From Bombus terrestris (Eukaryota > Arthropoda > Insecta > Hymenoptera > Apidae), in the NCBI RefSeq assembly GCF_910591885.1, contig NC_063280.1:5518001-5582000 (forward strand): DNA of 64,000 nt, written 5' to 3'. The notes under the pieces are model-generated. The model worked only from the letters and a program-made list of their open reading frames with translations. It did no database searches and was not told the origin of the DNA. Both the position numbers and the translations under genes were made by a program. Positions 28,585-41,121 of this stretch are shown one piece after another (positions within the stretch are counted from its first letter, which is position 1; every line of letters begins with the position of its first letter).

Positions 28585-30059
28585 TTAGCTAGGCTAAGAA
28601 TTTTTAATGGCACAAGCACACTGAAGCGTGTCTCGATTGTACTCGTTCTCTCTAGTGTGATACTTATCTTATCTCGTCTGATATTTGCAAGAAAAAGATA
28701 ATCGGTAAAATAATTAACGTAGGAGATTATCTAACGAAGGCACGATGTTTTCGAGGAACTTCAGGAATCTTCGATAAGTTCGAAGTTAGAAACTAACAAC
28801 GGTTTGAAGTTGCCTCCATTTCAACGAAATTCATACTTAGGGATTTGATGAAAATTACTGTACCGTAATTTCATCATTTCTCGTGCTTATTTAAAGTTGT
28901 TACGTACATACGGTATAAAATGTGAACGTTATTACCAACACGGAGGCAAAAGATGTTTATAAGATATCGATTAACCAAGAAGCACACTTTTCACCACGTA
29001 CCGTAAGATCAGACCAAAAATTACCTAATTCCATTTAGTAAGTTGAAATTACCTCCGAAATCAAATAAAACCTTAACACTCTTGCGAACCCTTCAAGTTC
29101 AACATTCATCGTCAAAGAAGATCGTATATGAACACAACTCTCTTAATTGCGTGCGTAACGAAATCACGTGTTGACAAAATCAAAGTGTCTTCCCCGGGCT
29201 GTGCCCAATCCGTAGCCTGCTGGCAAACTTTCGTCGACTTTGTCGCGGCCTCAGACAACCGTAATTAACGTTTCAGGGCGCGGATCAGCCTGATCCAGGG
29301 TTTCCCGAACAACGAAATTCAAGGAAGGAAGCAAGATGCACGGATCGAGGGCAAGGCAGATAGACGGGGCAATTTCGAGGAGCAAATAACAGGGAAATTC
29401 AGGATGGCCGAGTCGCGCAACATTTCCCCCTCAGCTCGCTCCGCAAGCTTCACCCTTCGCGAAACTTTTAATTATCCTTTCGTGGCCCGGTCCTTTAATG
29501 AAGATCCTTCGTGTCCGCCACACAACCACGTATGACGTTCCAAATAATTACAAGTTTCCTGCATGAACTCGAGACTTACAGCGTCCGGAGGATAGGGATT
29601 TGCCGTATGTCGAGCAGTCACGAGAGTATAAGGGACGTGTGAGTTTAGAAAAGCACGGAAAAAAGATTAAAATTACTGGAGAATCTATTTCTTGAAAATT
29701 GTTGATTCGTTGAAATCTGTTCGATAGCGATATTATAATTGAACGTTAGCTTAAACAAATTAACTCTTCAATTAATATGAGAAACCCAGTATTATTCTAT
29801 CCAATAGCGGCAGACGAACGTTTCGTAACTTAATATCGACAATTTCAGCCGTCCGATGAACCGTTTTCAGAGAATTGAAAAAATAAAAAGTCCACGTCAA
29901 ATGTATGTTTTAAGTAGGCAAGCGGCGTGTTTATATGGATTAAACTGAAACGTTGATACGAATTACAACTAACGTTACTCAAGGCAACGCGATAATTCTT
30001 GTAATTAAACATACGTTACGACCACAGGATTTTTTAAGCGAGGATGGTTTTTGTTATAC
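28585..30059. other. No gene seen
   Basis: There are no ATG-started frames of 60 codons or more in this interval, on either strand. Sequence near 29170-29470 is GC-richer than its flanks. Confidence 0.5.
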
Positions 30060-30090
30060 CACGTGCACGCGTGCTCACACGCTCACGTAC
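30060..30090. promoter_or_regulatory. Cluster of CACGTG / GCGTG motifs
   Basis: A CACGTG E-box overlaps the palindrome GCACGCGTGC (30065-30074), followed by CACACGC and TCACGT. CACGTG and GCGTG cores are known targets of bHLH and bHLH-PAS factors. Use as an element here is inferred from motif density alone. Confidence 0.25.
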
Positions 30091-33000
30091 AAAGTTCTGT
30101 TATAATATATTAACGCAGAAATATCGCTCGTTCGTCATCCAGTAATTTATCACGCATATGCATTTACGGCGATCTACACTGGTACGCTTGAACATCGGGA
30201 AAAAATGGTTTTCGAGAGTCGAACAAATGTATTTTAAATCTGCGGCGTTCCACGTATGACTAAACAACGAAGGAGAGAGGTGAAAATGCTTCACAACACT
30301 AGAAAGGCAGAGTAGTGTAAAAATCAATGAAAGGGAAATATCGTTTTAAATTCAATGGAATAGTTTTGTCCCTCTTCTTTTTCCCGCGTTTTCCCTCTCT
30401 TTCTCTTTTCTTTTCTCGTTCGTACACGAATTTCGTTGGTTTGCGAACGAGCACCGCTTTTCCGAAATTACTTGTTGCAATGTCGACGTAATTACATCGT
30501 GTTGGCAATTCATAAGGACTCCACGAGCACAATTTTGCGTCGTTGCACCACACCGCGCTATCCCGCCACGCTCGTTGACCGTCGGATTTTTATCCGCCAA
30601 CCAGAAAACGAGTTCTCGTTGCCACGCCTGTAATTGTTTCTTAATTGAACTCGTTCGTCCATTTCCACAATATGTCTAATCGAACGGTTTCCTAATAGCC
30701 GGCCGCACGTAGAAGCGCATCTGTTAGTTAGAAAAGCGAGAGAAAGCATCATGGAAATTGTTGTAAATTTTTAATAAATATTTTCGTTAGCGCGCTGTAT
30801 CCCGATGCCTGCTTACGGGATCTGCAACGGAAGTATGTTTCGCGAAACAAGCAACTACATATTTTCCAGACTTTAACAAATGAGAACAATAACGCTTTGT
30901 GCGCCTGACGCCTCATAACAATATCTGCAAATATTCCTAGTTAAGCAACTTTTTAATGAAAGCGTTTTCGCGAAACATGGCTACTAGGGATAGATTAATT
31001 TTTCAACAAGGATTTTTTCCCCAAAGGTTTTAGCAAACGATCCAGAGAAATCGCAAATAAAACCACTTTCCCCTATATTTACCACTTTTTTTCAAGGAAG
31101 TATATTGCAGGATAAAACACGAGAAGGAAAATGTTTTAAAATTTAGTAGAGAATATGAGGATCAAAATTAACCTTTAATTCAGACTTACATTAGTAAAAT
31201 GTACTACAATGAAACGTAATTACATTAATCTATGCAGTAGAGTACTCCTTTCGAATTGTACTTGAACATCTTATAAATGGAATCCTATCTGATACAATCA
31301 CACGCATTTCTCATGCATTTTCGTATTTAGAGTAGGTATACAAATTTTCAACGCGACCTATTTTATTCCTCTTTTAAATCGACTCTATTGGAAAACGATG
31401 TCGTATTATTTTGAATTCTATTTATTTCTTCATTCAAAAGAAACTCCGATCAATAATTACTCTCTATTCGCTTTCCATATATTTCTTTACTCTCGTCAAA
31501 AGTACTCAATATCGTTCACAATCACGCTACCGTTTCTCCTCTCAGTCAACGTTATGTGAAAGGGAAAGGAAAAAGTCAGAGGAATACCGCGTACAGGCTA
31601 AGTTCCTGAGCAAAAGACATTCTCCCTCGCTTATGAAAAATTACCTAGAGATGCAAAGAAGTCTTCTACCATAGAAAGGTTAATAGAAGTAGACCGCGCA
31701 TGCGGAACACATGGACGAGTTCGCTCAGCTTTGCAAGGGTTTCGTGCACTTCGTGCCACGCGGCACTACGAAACCGACGATATGTATGCAGCCCGTCTCT
31801 ATGAGAAGTCGTACAGGCCGATATCGCACCGATATCCCCCTTTCTCGTCCTCGCTGCGACTAGACTGCGGGTTGACACACATGGGAAACACGTGTTGCCA
31901 CTCCCACAAACCGACGGATAACACAGTAACAGCCACGATCAGCCACATACATAGACGTGCGTGCGCGTGATTACATTCGCGTAGACGCTTCAATCTTTGC
32001 TTATCCCTAAGAAGGGGAAAAAGTATTGTAATTTCTTCGTATCTCTATTTTCTATAATTGCTTCTATCATCTCTGAACTGAATTAAAGGTACGGGATCTG
32101 GACAAAGATTTTTTTCATCTACTATAAAGCTAAACGCTAAAATTAAAATAAATTAATTATATTTTGATTGCGACTGTCCTCGAATGGAAGAATGCGACGT
32201 TGGAATTTGAAGTAAGAAATATTTGTTACGTAAATAGGAAGAATATAGGTACGAAATCTGATTTATCGTTGGGATAGTCAGGCCAGGCAGGGCAGAGTTT
32301 CTCGATATTTCGAAATTTTCCAATTTTTCCCGGCACCTCGGTCGTCCTACATACGACAAAACTTTCTCTCAACTTGCCGGTTCTAAAGAAACTTATCAAA
32401 CCGAATCAGGGCGTACACAGATGGACAGTAAAGTTCAGGATGATCTGAGAACTAGATAACCATGCGAAGTCTGAAAAATTGGCAATGTCTGGTAAGCCAG
32501 TGGCTTGCCGGCACTATATTCGCTTCGTCTGTAACAAGCCGGAAAGTGTGTCAAAAGTCGCGACAGAGGAACAGAGGGGATAATGGTGTTTCCGTTCGCG
32601 CGACATTCACTGAGTTCAACCGGGGGTAGACTGTAATTTCAGAGATGATTTGTCCCCTCGAGCTGACGTTTGTATCACGTTGGAAAACTTTACGATTCGA
32701 CGAGCAAAAATTGATGAGAACATCGGTGAAGGAAAATGCGATGAGGCAACTCCCTCCCACCAACTGGAGGGACGAATGTTCGTGGAAAAATTGTTATTTT
32801 CGCGGTGCCATCTAAATCGAAAGGATTTACAGCTGCGTGTAAACCGGGCATCTCGTATAACGAAGCTATTTTCGAAAGAATTTCACGCGTCGTGCTCGCA
32901 GACGCGATATTTCATTCTCCTTTTTTGCATTCGACAGCAACGCCCGAGGTACACCAGCCGTGAGAGAGCGGCCGCCGGAAATGGCGGTGAAGCACTTTCG

Positions 33001-35719
33001 ATTTTCCGTTTCCTCCATTCTGTATACGAAGCTGAAGACGAAATGCGTATACCGTCGGTTCCCTTCTTTTTTTCTCTTTCGTCTTCTTCTTCTCCCCAAT
33101 AAACCGATAGTTGTCAAATGCTATACCAGAGAAAGAATTTGCCACCGGAACAGACATCTTCTTTTCTTTTATAATAACTTTGCTCGAATATAAATAACGA
33201 GTAAATGCATCTATGCATAATGAAAGTGTTACATTCAGAAGGGTTTTTATTTTCGAAGATAGAGATTATTAGCAAAGTCGATGTTAATGGTTGTACTTAG
33301 TTGCAAGGAGAGTATAGAACGCACTGATCGAGATCGGTTTAATCGATACACTAATACCAACCGATAATATTGACAGAAAGTGAGATATGTACATACGAGA
33401 ATTTGGTGAACAGTGATGCGGCCTGAGCTGGCTAAACCTAAGGTTCACGGAAATCATCTCTATCCCTTTCGCGAGAGCTCTATAGCTATGTTCAACGCTT
33501 CCCGACCAAAATTACCCGCGTGTACTGCTTATCTGCAGAGAATAGGATTTAAATTGTCTGATTCATTTTCGCGGAATCTGCGATCCATTCTATACGAGAT
33601 AAATAGACATCGACTGTAATTACTGTATCTCACGCAAATAGTTGTATAATTTGCTAACAGTATCTAATTAAAATAGCTTAAATTAAATTACTTCGAAAAT
33701 GTAACGATTCCATACAATGGGTCATTATTATTCATTTCGAATTATTCCAAGATATAATTTTATTTATACAGATTTTTTAAGGAGTAACTAAATGCGAGGC
33801 ACTGCAGTGAAATAAAGCAGAGAGTGTGTGTATATGTGTGTGTGTATTTCGAATAAATTCATCGATAAAGCTAACTAGCAGACATACCTATAAACATAAA
33901 ATCGAATATATTTGTCTAGAAATGGACAAAGATATTTGAAAATTCTGGACTGGCGTAAGTCTCTGCTGAATGCGAGGGGTCAGCCATAAAAGCGTATAAT
34001 TCACAAAGCAAGGTTTTCGTCGTTCTACCTTTACCTAACTTTCTCAAACGCGCAGGATGAAGCAAGACGAAGCGTCGGACTGGTCGGAAGTCGACTCGTT
34101 ACTTCTCTAAACTCAAACGACAACGGAAAAGCGTAGAAAAGACCGTTCGATCGGGGCCATTCGCGTCGGGGATTGATTCTCGCGATATTTCAGGGAAAAC
34201 TTTGAACCGATCAAGCAACGGCGAAAAATGAAGAAAGTTTCCTTTCCAGATTCGTACTCACGTCCTTCGTAACTGTGCCCACGTGCGCGGTATACTTGTC
34301 CCGATTCTTCGTCTACGTCCTTCTCTCGCAATCATGCTCGCGAATCAGTTTCGAAACATTTACACGTACAGCGTTCGTTCTAAAAATGTGGTTTTATCGA
34401 GGAATCCAGCGCAATCTAAAATAATTCAATAGATTTCACCACAAGAAACTTTAATTTCCTCTTGGAAAATGTATTTCTTTCGAAGAAATTACTGTAACTT
34501 GCTATGAAAATCATACTATTGTACATACGAACGACACCAAAGTGAATTACATAAACTAGATAATTTCGGTAAATCCCGAAGTTCTATAACAGTCGTAAGT
34601 TTATATCGCACAACATTCGTCATTGTTGAGCTTACATGATTCCCGTCTACTCGGAAATTCCATTAAGCCGTCCGCAATTAGCCGTGACAACAATAGACAC
34701 TGATGGTATTAGGCTCGTGTCGCTAATAATTGAAATTGTATCTGGTTGACACCGTGTTTCGCGATCGGCCAGACTACGTTATTTCGTTACAGCGGCTTTT
34801 GCTTACTCAACAGAATTGGAAAACATACTACATGATCAAATGAACGCGTAGAACGATGAAACAATACATATCGTGGAGTGGGTTAATGATATTTGTGTGC
34901 TCAGATATTCTACTACGATATAACAAATTTTCGTTCCAAGTTATTTCAGGAGAAAAAACTTTCGATTGATATTGCATGCCTATGTGTTCCCAACCTCCAG
35001 TACTATTTTATTATATAACAAAATTACACATTCTTACTCATAGATTCATATAATGTACTTAATGAAATAAGCAAAACAGCGAAACGGAAATACTTTAAAG
35101 AACCTGCTCTCATAACTCAGGATTAACATACATTTTTTAGGAAGTAGATTGGCAAATAATCACTCGCAACTTAAATTCTTAAATCCCTGGGGAAACAAGG
35201 AAAGAACGAAAGAAAAGACAAAAATTAGCACTGTGGTGTTCAGGTTAAACGAGAGCAAGTACGGAGCAGAAATTTCAAAGTTACGAGAAACTTGGTGCCT
35301 ACGAGTTCGACCCCTTTAATAAGCTGCACCTCGTCCAGGCTCGCGTAGTTTTTCCGAAGAAATTTTAAACGGCAACGGAATGGCAGTTACCAGCGCCAGG
35401 AGGAAATGGCGCGGAAACGCCCTTCCATGAGAGTCGCAAAGGAAAGAAGCGAAAAGAAAGAACACGACAGCGCGGCATTTATTAAATTAAACGTCAGCTT
35501 CCCTGACAGGGCTTTTCCAGAGAGTCCTCTTTAGCGACCAACTTCCGTTCTATTTCTTCCTGTAGAAACGTGAAAGCTGACCGTGTCGGATCGCTGTTCC
35601 TACACAATTTCTAGTTGCCCTTCTCGTTTTCGTCGCTAGTTTATCTCTTTCAAACGTATTTAAATATTTCAACTACGCGAAGCGAAGAATACTCGGTGGT
35701 CTGTCTATTCAAAAAATGG
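30091..35719. other. No gene seen; medium frame at 32650-33102
   Basis: A 150-codon plus frame (32650-33102) is shadowed by minus frames over the same GC-richer patch and shows only a Ser-rich end. The GT/AT microsatellite is listed separately. Nothing else is recognised. Confidence 0.5.
33822..33846. repeat. Compound GT/AT microsatellite
   Basis: Runs of GTGTGTG and TGTGTGTGTG are separated by TATAT. It is a short alternating purine-pyrimidine tract and could in principle adopt Z-DNA. No gene is nearby. Confidence 0.8.
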
Positions 35720-35737
35720 TTCCAGTTTAAACTGGAA
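35720..35737. other. 18-bp perfect palindrome
   Basis: TTCCAGTTTAAACTGGAA is its own reverse complement with no spacer. It could be bound by a dimeric factor or be chance; no gene or promoter is recognised nearby. Confidence 0.85.
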
Positions 35738-37390
35738 AACAATTAAATAGAAAATATAGAAACATTTTGTTATTGACTAAACAGTTCGTGTCCAGAATAT
35801 TTATGCATTCAAAGGATTAAAGTTACGCATAACAACGTGGTATACGAGCACGTGATACGACAAACAATGACGAGGAAACGGTGTAGCTTTCGCGTAATAT
35901 GAAAACTATTGGATACAAGTAATCGCGACAAAACATTGGAATAGGGGATTCACGGCGGAAATGATCCTAGAAAGGACTGTCGGGAGCTTCTTGCCCAGAC
36001 GACGGCTGATACGGTCGGCTTTTTCTCGTCAGGAAAGTTTTCGAGTTTCTCAAAGCTCTGCGACGGATTGGAGACGGCGCGTAAGCGACCGGTCACGAGG
36101 ACTGTAATGGAGCAGCAGGGGCTGTGCACAGGCACGAGAAGAATGAGGGAAAAGAAAAGAGGAAACGGGAAGGAAAGTAAGAGAACAGGGACGAGGAGTT
36201 AGCGGGATTTATCGGTCTCGGACTTATTAACTCCTACGGCGAAGTTAACATTAATCTTGACTCGAACTCGGTAACTCGCGAACAATCCCGATCGCCGCCG
36301 ATTGCTGCGACCTTTTTCCCTATTGGCTCTTCCCTTTCTGTTTCCCCTTCTGTGTCGAAGAAGTCAGTGATCTTGGCGAGACCGATAGAAAGCTACTTGT
36401 CGGTGGTCCTGCGATTTTACCTTGAATTTATAGCGAACCGATATTTTTAACGCGATTGCGTAATGCTCAGAACCGTAGAAACGATTTATGATATACGTGG
36501 TTCTTCGTTTTTACTCAGGCGATGATAAGTTTTTCTAAAATGTTCAAAGATAATTAAAAAATGATTTCAATTAAAAGTCACTGATAAGCTACTGTATAAT
36601 TCTCGATAATTTCTTTGAATCGTTGTAAAAAAGAAAGCATCGCGTCTCGAACACGATCCGCGTGACAAATTCAGTTGTAAAAATATCGTTGCAAGTTCTA
36701 GTCGGCAAGATGCAAAAAGGTTCGTCGTCCTTTCTGTGGCATACTCGTTACACCTTCTACATATTTTGTGCACTAACTCTACTGTTTTATAAAACGATTC
36801 TATGAATATAATCCGGTATGAACCATCACGAATATTATACGTATATTCGCCGGCAAGTTGCCGAATCGTTTGCCAGTTTAACATCGTTTCCGCGCGAGAA
36901 CTTTATACGACAATAAGAAACTTCTCAGCCGATGCGCTTCTGTATTCGGGGAAAACGAAAGAAGGACGATAGGGATCGTATTATCGAAGAAACGCGTAAC
37001 TGCTCGCGAGAAACCGTATCGCGATCGTTTCTCGTCGGAGAATTCTCAAGTTCCTGACAGTCGTGTACAGTCCAAATATACTAGGGAACGATTCCCATAG
37101 AAGTGGAAAATCGTATTCCTACTTTCTTTAGATCCTGTATAGTACATATCCCGTTTCGTTGTTTCACAGCAGTGTGAATTAAAGAAATTTATTGCCATGG
37201 TGTTCCTTTTAAATTTACAAAGCTGAGAAATTGAATATCTACTTTATTCAACAATAATTTGTCGTACTCTTCGTAAATGCATTTTTAACATGGATCTTTC
37301 TTGATCCCAACTAGAGATCGATGACTAGACACGTCCTTGTCTTAACAACCAGTCGACTCAATTACCATACTTAGGAAATATCCGCAAATT
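35738..37390. other. No gene seen; GC-richer 35940-36330
   Basis: The only frame over 100 codons is 105 codons on minus (36567-36884), unrecognised. The 36110-36190 part is purine-rich. Confidence 0.5.
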
Positions 37391-37979
37391 CTATTGGATC
37401 CCCGTGCTATAACAATTTCCGTAAACGTCAATTCTTTTCAACATCAAGAACAGATCTTCCATAACAGAAAGTTCAACGAAACCTCCACTCTCATCCTTGG
37501 CTACGCGTGGCTTGAATTTCACATTACTCTGAACAGTCTCGACTTTTCCAGGTTGCAAGTGAGAACACTTGATGGCCGTGCAATTACGAGCGGTTACGGA
37601 ACGTTTATCGCTTGGAGAGTGAAATTTCACGATGGCACGCGTGCAGGCTTTCGTTTCTTCCTCGGCTATTCCGTAAAACGCGGTCCCGGCTCGGCAAGGC
37701 GCGAAACAGCGTCGCTCGCAATTTTCCTGGCAACCGAGGATCCAATTTCGTCCGTCGGCTGCTTCTCGCTCGACATTCCCGTCTCGTTGCCCTGGACGCG
37801 TCGCGTCGTCGAGGAGCCCGATGACCTCCGAGCGAAACGCGTGCGTTACCAGCGGTATCAATGGCAGGATACAATTTTCTCGCTAGCTGACAGCCAAGTA
37901 AGAGGATTGACGGCCGCCCGAGAGCGGGAAATTCCAACCGATAGACCGGTTTTCGCGGATTTTCAGTAACACGTGTCAC
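37391..37979. other. GC-rich island open on both strands
   Basis: The plus strand has a 191-codon frame (37394-37969); the minus strand has 156-codon (37391-37861) and 124-codon (37605-37979) frames. None gives a recognisable protein. High GC with many CG dinucleotides thins out stop codons in all frames, which explains mutually overlapping ORFs. It could be a conserved non-coding or regulatory island; a coding exon is possible but unsupported. Confidence 0.3.
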
Positions 37980-40439
37980 TCCCCTTGATTAATGACCATC
38001 CACTCTGCCTTTTATACCTTACCCTCTTGACACCGATTTTTAGAGAATTCGCGAACAGTCGTGTTATTAAGCTTCCAGGCACGCGTAGAAACAAAGAACC
38101 GGAGCAAGTTATGGCGGTTATTTGCTTGATTGAAAAATGTAGATGATGATGGAGTCTTCGAACGTTTGATGGATATGTAGCAACATATAAACTGGTTGGG
38201 ACAAGAAACAAGGAAGGAGCGATAAATATTCTTCGAGATTTAGCGAAGTTGCTTCCGCTATACATCGGGCATAGTTCACGCGCGTAGTGTCACATTTTCA
38301 CATCAGAAACTTTGTAGTTCGACTACATCCTCTATCTGGAACTGCCATTCTCAGATATCTGGCATACCCTTAGAATTCTAGGACGTGCAAAGAATTTGAA
38401 GAATGTTTTCGTTCGAGAAGATCTTTAAATTTATCCGTCATATTTACGCTTGTTCGAAAGTTCCAACCTTGTATTTATTCCGTCCCATAACGTAGCAGGT
38501 AACTGGAATCCTTGCGTTTCTACTTTCAATAACGCAAATACGTTTATGAAGATATTTTAGCGTAGTATAAGAAGCAATGAATTACGTTTAATTCAATACT
38601 ACAACGACGTGTATCGTACCTTGGAAAGTTATTAAAATCCAAGCACGGTGTTTGTAGCGGTCGAATCTCTTTGTGAACAGGGATAGCGAACGTGTTAATA
38701 CACGTTCTAATTTCCTACTCTCGGTGTATAGTTTAGAAGGATTACCGGCATACCACGTGAAACCTTTCCCGCCATCGATATAACAAAGTTTAGCCTAGGT
38801 CTTGCAACAACGTAACACGCGTTCATCAAAAGCGGTGGCGAATTGATCGAAAAAACCGAGTCAAAGTTTCAGTTCAACGGCGATAATCCGAAAAGCAATT
38901 ACAACGTCGTCGAACAAGCCTGATCCCGAGGGCCAATGTTAAAATCGGTTTATCCGGTCGTCTCGTAAACTGTTCGTCCCGGCATGACGATATAGCAAGT
39001 TTGACGAGACCTTCCGGCATTAAGGCCGCGTACACACTGAACGACATCGCGTGCTATGGGCAAAGTCCTTGTAATTTATGTGGAACAAACGCAGCGGAGT
39101 TTACTGGCGGGCTCGTAGCCCGCCGGATAAGGAGCAGATGAGATATCTCCGGCCTTAATATGATCGGCGACGCCCTTAATCCCAAAACCCTGAGCCCACC
39201 TCGAAGCCTTGCTGCAAGGTTGCCTGAGAATGAGGACGAAACGCTGGAATCGCGGGAAACGCTCATAAAGGCAGATGCGAACACGTGCCTTACATACTAA
39301 ATCCTCATCCTGCGCCAAAGCTTCTCGACGCCGCATGCCGCACGACGTAGTGCTGCCGCATATATACCAGGTGTCTCTAATTTCATCGCGTCCAACGCTC
39401 TATCCTCGACTAAAGAGATTGACTCGGTCGAGATTGAACTTCCTTCGTCTTCCGCGACTTTGGAGAATTCCTGTGAGATGGGAAGATAAGAAAATTCGGG
39501 TGCGAAGTCCCGAATGATGATTTTCAAGGGCCCATTTCCGTGATCGATGCATACAAGTCACCCTTAATTTAGATGCAGACGTAAAATAGAGCTTACGATT
39601 TAACTCATTGCCTCGTACGTTGCACGAGGTACAAGACTGATGATATTAACGAAGTCGGATTACACGACTGTTGCGCGCCAAATTAACGAAGAGCAGCTAA
39701 ATGTTTAAATAGCACACGGTTGCTACAAAGCGAAGATAAACGTGAGTCGATGGAATTTGAAAGGCGGCCGCGATTGAGTTATATGACACGCCATTTCATA
39801 TGGAATTATAGCGAGAATTTTATAGTCATGCTTGACGATCATGGCACAGTATTTTTCAAATTAAGCGCTTATCATCCGTGTTGTTAATAATTTGATTCGT
39901 GACATTTTATCCCTGTGTGTTTTCAAGAAAAAATCTACTTTTTCGCAAGAAATAGACATTTGTACCCCGAGTGTCTACGCGTTATAATAAAATAGAGCGA
40001 CTCTGTCAACTTCGAGTTGAAAGATTCGTCGCAAAAGGGGTGATAAAATTTATGCCTTGTCATATAACAGTATCGCCTATCTGTGTCACGTATCAACTCG
40101 TAACACAAATCTTCCTCGGTTCAACGACGTATGATACATTTCGCTGCGATTCGTCAGTGTCTGAAAATCCTTGTAAACTACAACTAACTCCGGCGAACAA
40201 ATCGAATCTTTATCAAACATCATCCAACCAAATTGCCCTTCCATCGTACTCGCGCCTATTCAATAAACATATTGATTCTCCGTAATGAAATATAACCGAT
40301 TCCACCAACGATTCCAACACTATGGAGCTTGGTTTAAACAAACGACAAACCAGAAGCCCATCGACGCCACGTAAAAGACACCTGCGTCGACTGTCGGTTT
40401 GGCAATTATCACGGAATTCTATGAGAACCGACTCGATAT
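37980..40439. other. No gene seen; GC-richer 38930-39500
   Basis: Frames up to 104 codons, none recognised. The segment around 39000-39500 has higher GC and contains the strong hairpin at 39104-39126. Confidence 0.5.
39104..39126. other. GC-rich hairpin, 3-nt loop
   Basis: CTGGCGGGCT, loop CGT, AGCCCGCCGG. Eight Watson-Crick pairs are extended by one G-T wobble and one C-G pair. It lies in a GC-richer island (39000-39500) with no recognised gene. It is unlike a bacterial terminator because no T-run follows and the sequence is eukaryotic. Confidence 0.7.
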
Positions 40440-41121
40440 CCGAATAGTTTGGTGGCGCGAAACGACGCGCCGCGACGTCGCCGGTTAAATCGAATTTCCG
40501 AAAATCCCGACCGAAAATACGACGTTCGACGAGAGCGGTTGACGATCACGGAGGGGTGGGTGAAGGTGAACGAGTTGCCTGGCGTTCGACGAATTCCTAC
40601 GCCGTTGCTCGCAGTAAATGTATTGTCCCCCGGACAATGCAATGGCTGATTGCGAAGCGGTCGGACGAAAACTTGACCCGAAAATAAACCGAATCGCTCA
40701 AACGCCCTGTCGGTTGCTGCCAAATGCAGCCACTCGGAATAGTCGAGAACAGGAGGGGCGTCTGCTACCGACCCTCCTTTTCAACTTGCTATTTTTCCGG
40801 TCTTCTCGTCCAGGGACAGAGAGCCTTCTCTCTGTTCGTTGCATGCGGTCATCGTTCGTCGAAAGTACCGACGCGATACCGCTCGGAAATCGCAAGGGAA
40901 AACGTCCATGCTCGATGCCTCCTGGCCACTGTGTGAAAAGTCTCTCTCTCTCTCTCTCTCTCTCTTTAGTTTCCTCTCCTCTTCTCGACGGCAGCATTTC
41001 GTTTGCTCGCCCTCTCGCTTTCATTGTTCCCGATCGACGTTTGCCGAATCGAACCGACGGCTCCGAAAACACCGGAGAAGAGATTTTAACGAATGAGACG
41101 CACGGCCAAACAGACACCTAA
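40440..41121. other. GC-rich island with overlapping open frames
   Basis: Overlapping frames on plus (167 codons, 40618-41121) and minus (139 codons, 40698-41117) run through the (TC)12 tract and yield low-complexity Ser/Leu or Arg/Glu runs. No product is recognised. It is treated as non-coding, GC-richer DNA. Confidence 0.3.
40941..40965. repeat. (TC)12 microsatellite
   Basis: Twelve uninterrupted TC units followed by TTTAG and a further pyrimidine-rich run. The arrangement resembles a plus-strand splice acceptor, but no recognisable coding exon follows. Confidence 0.9.
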
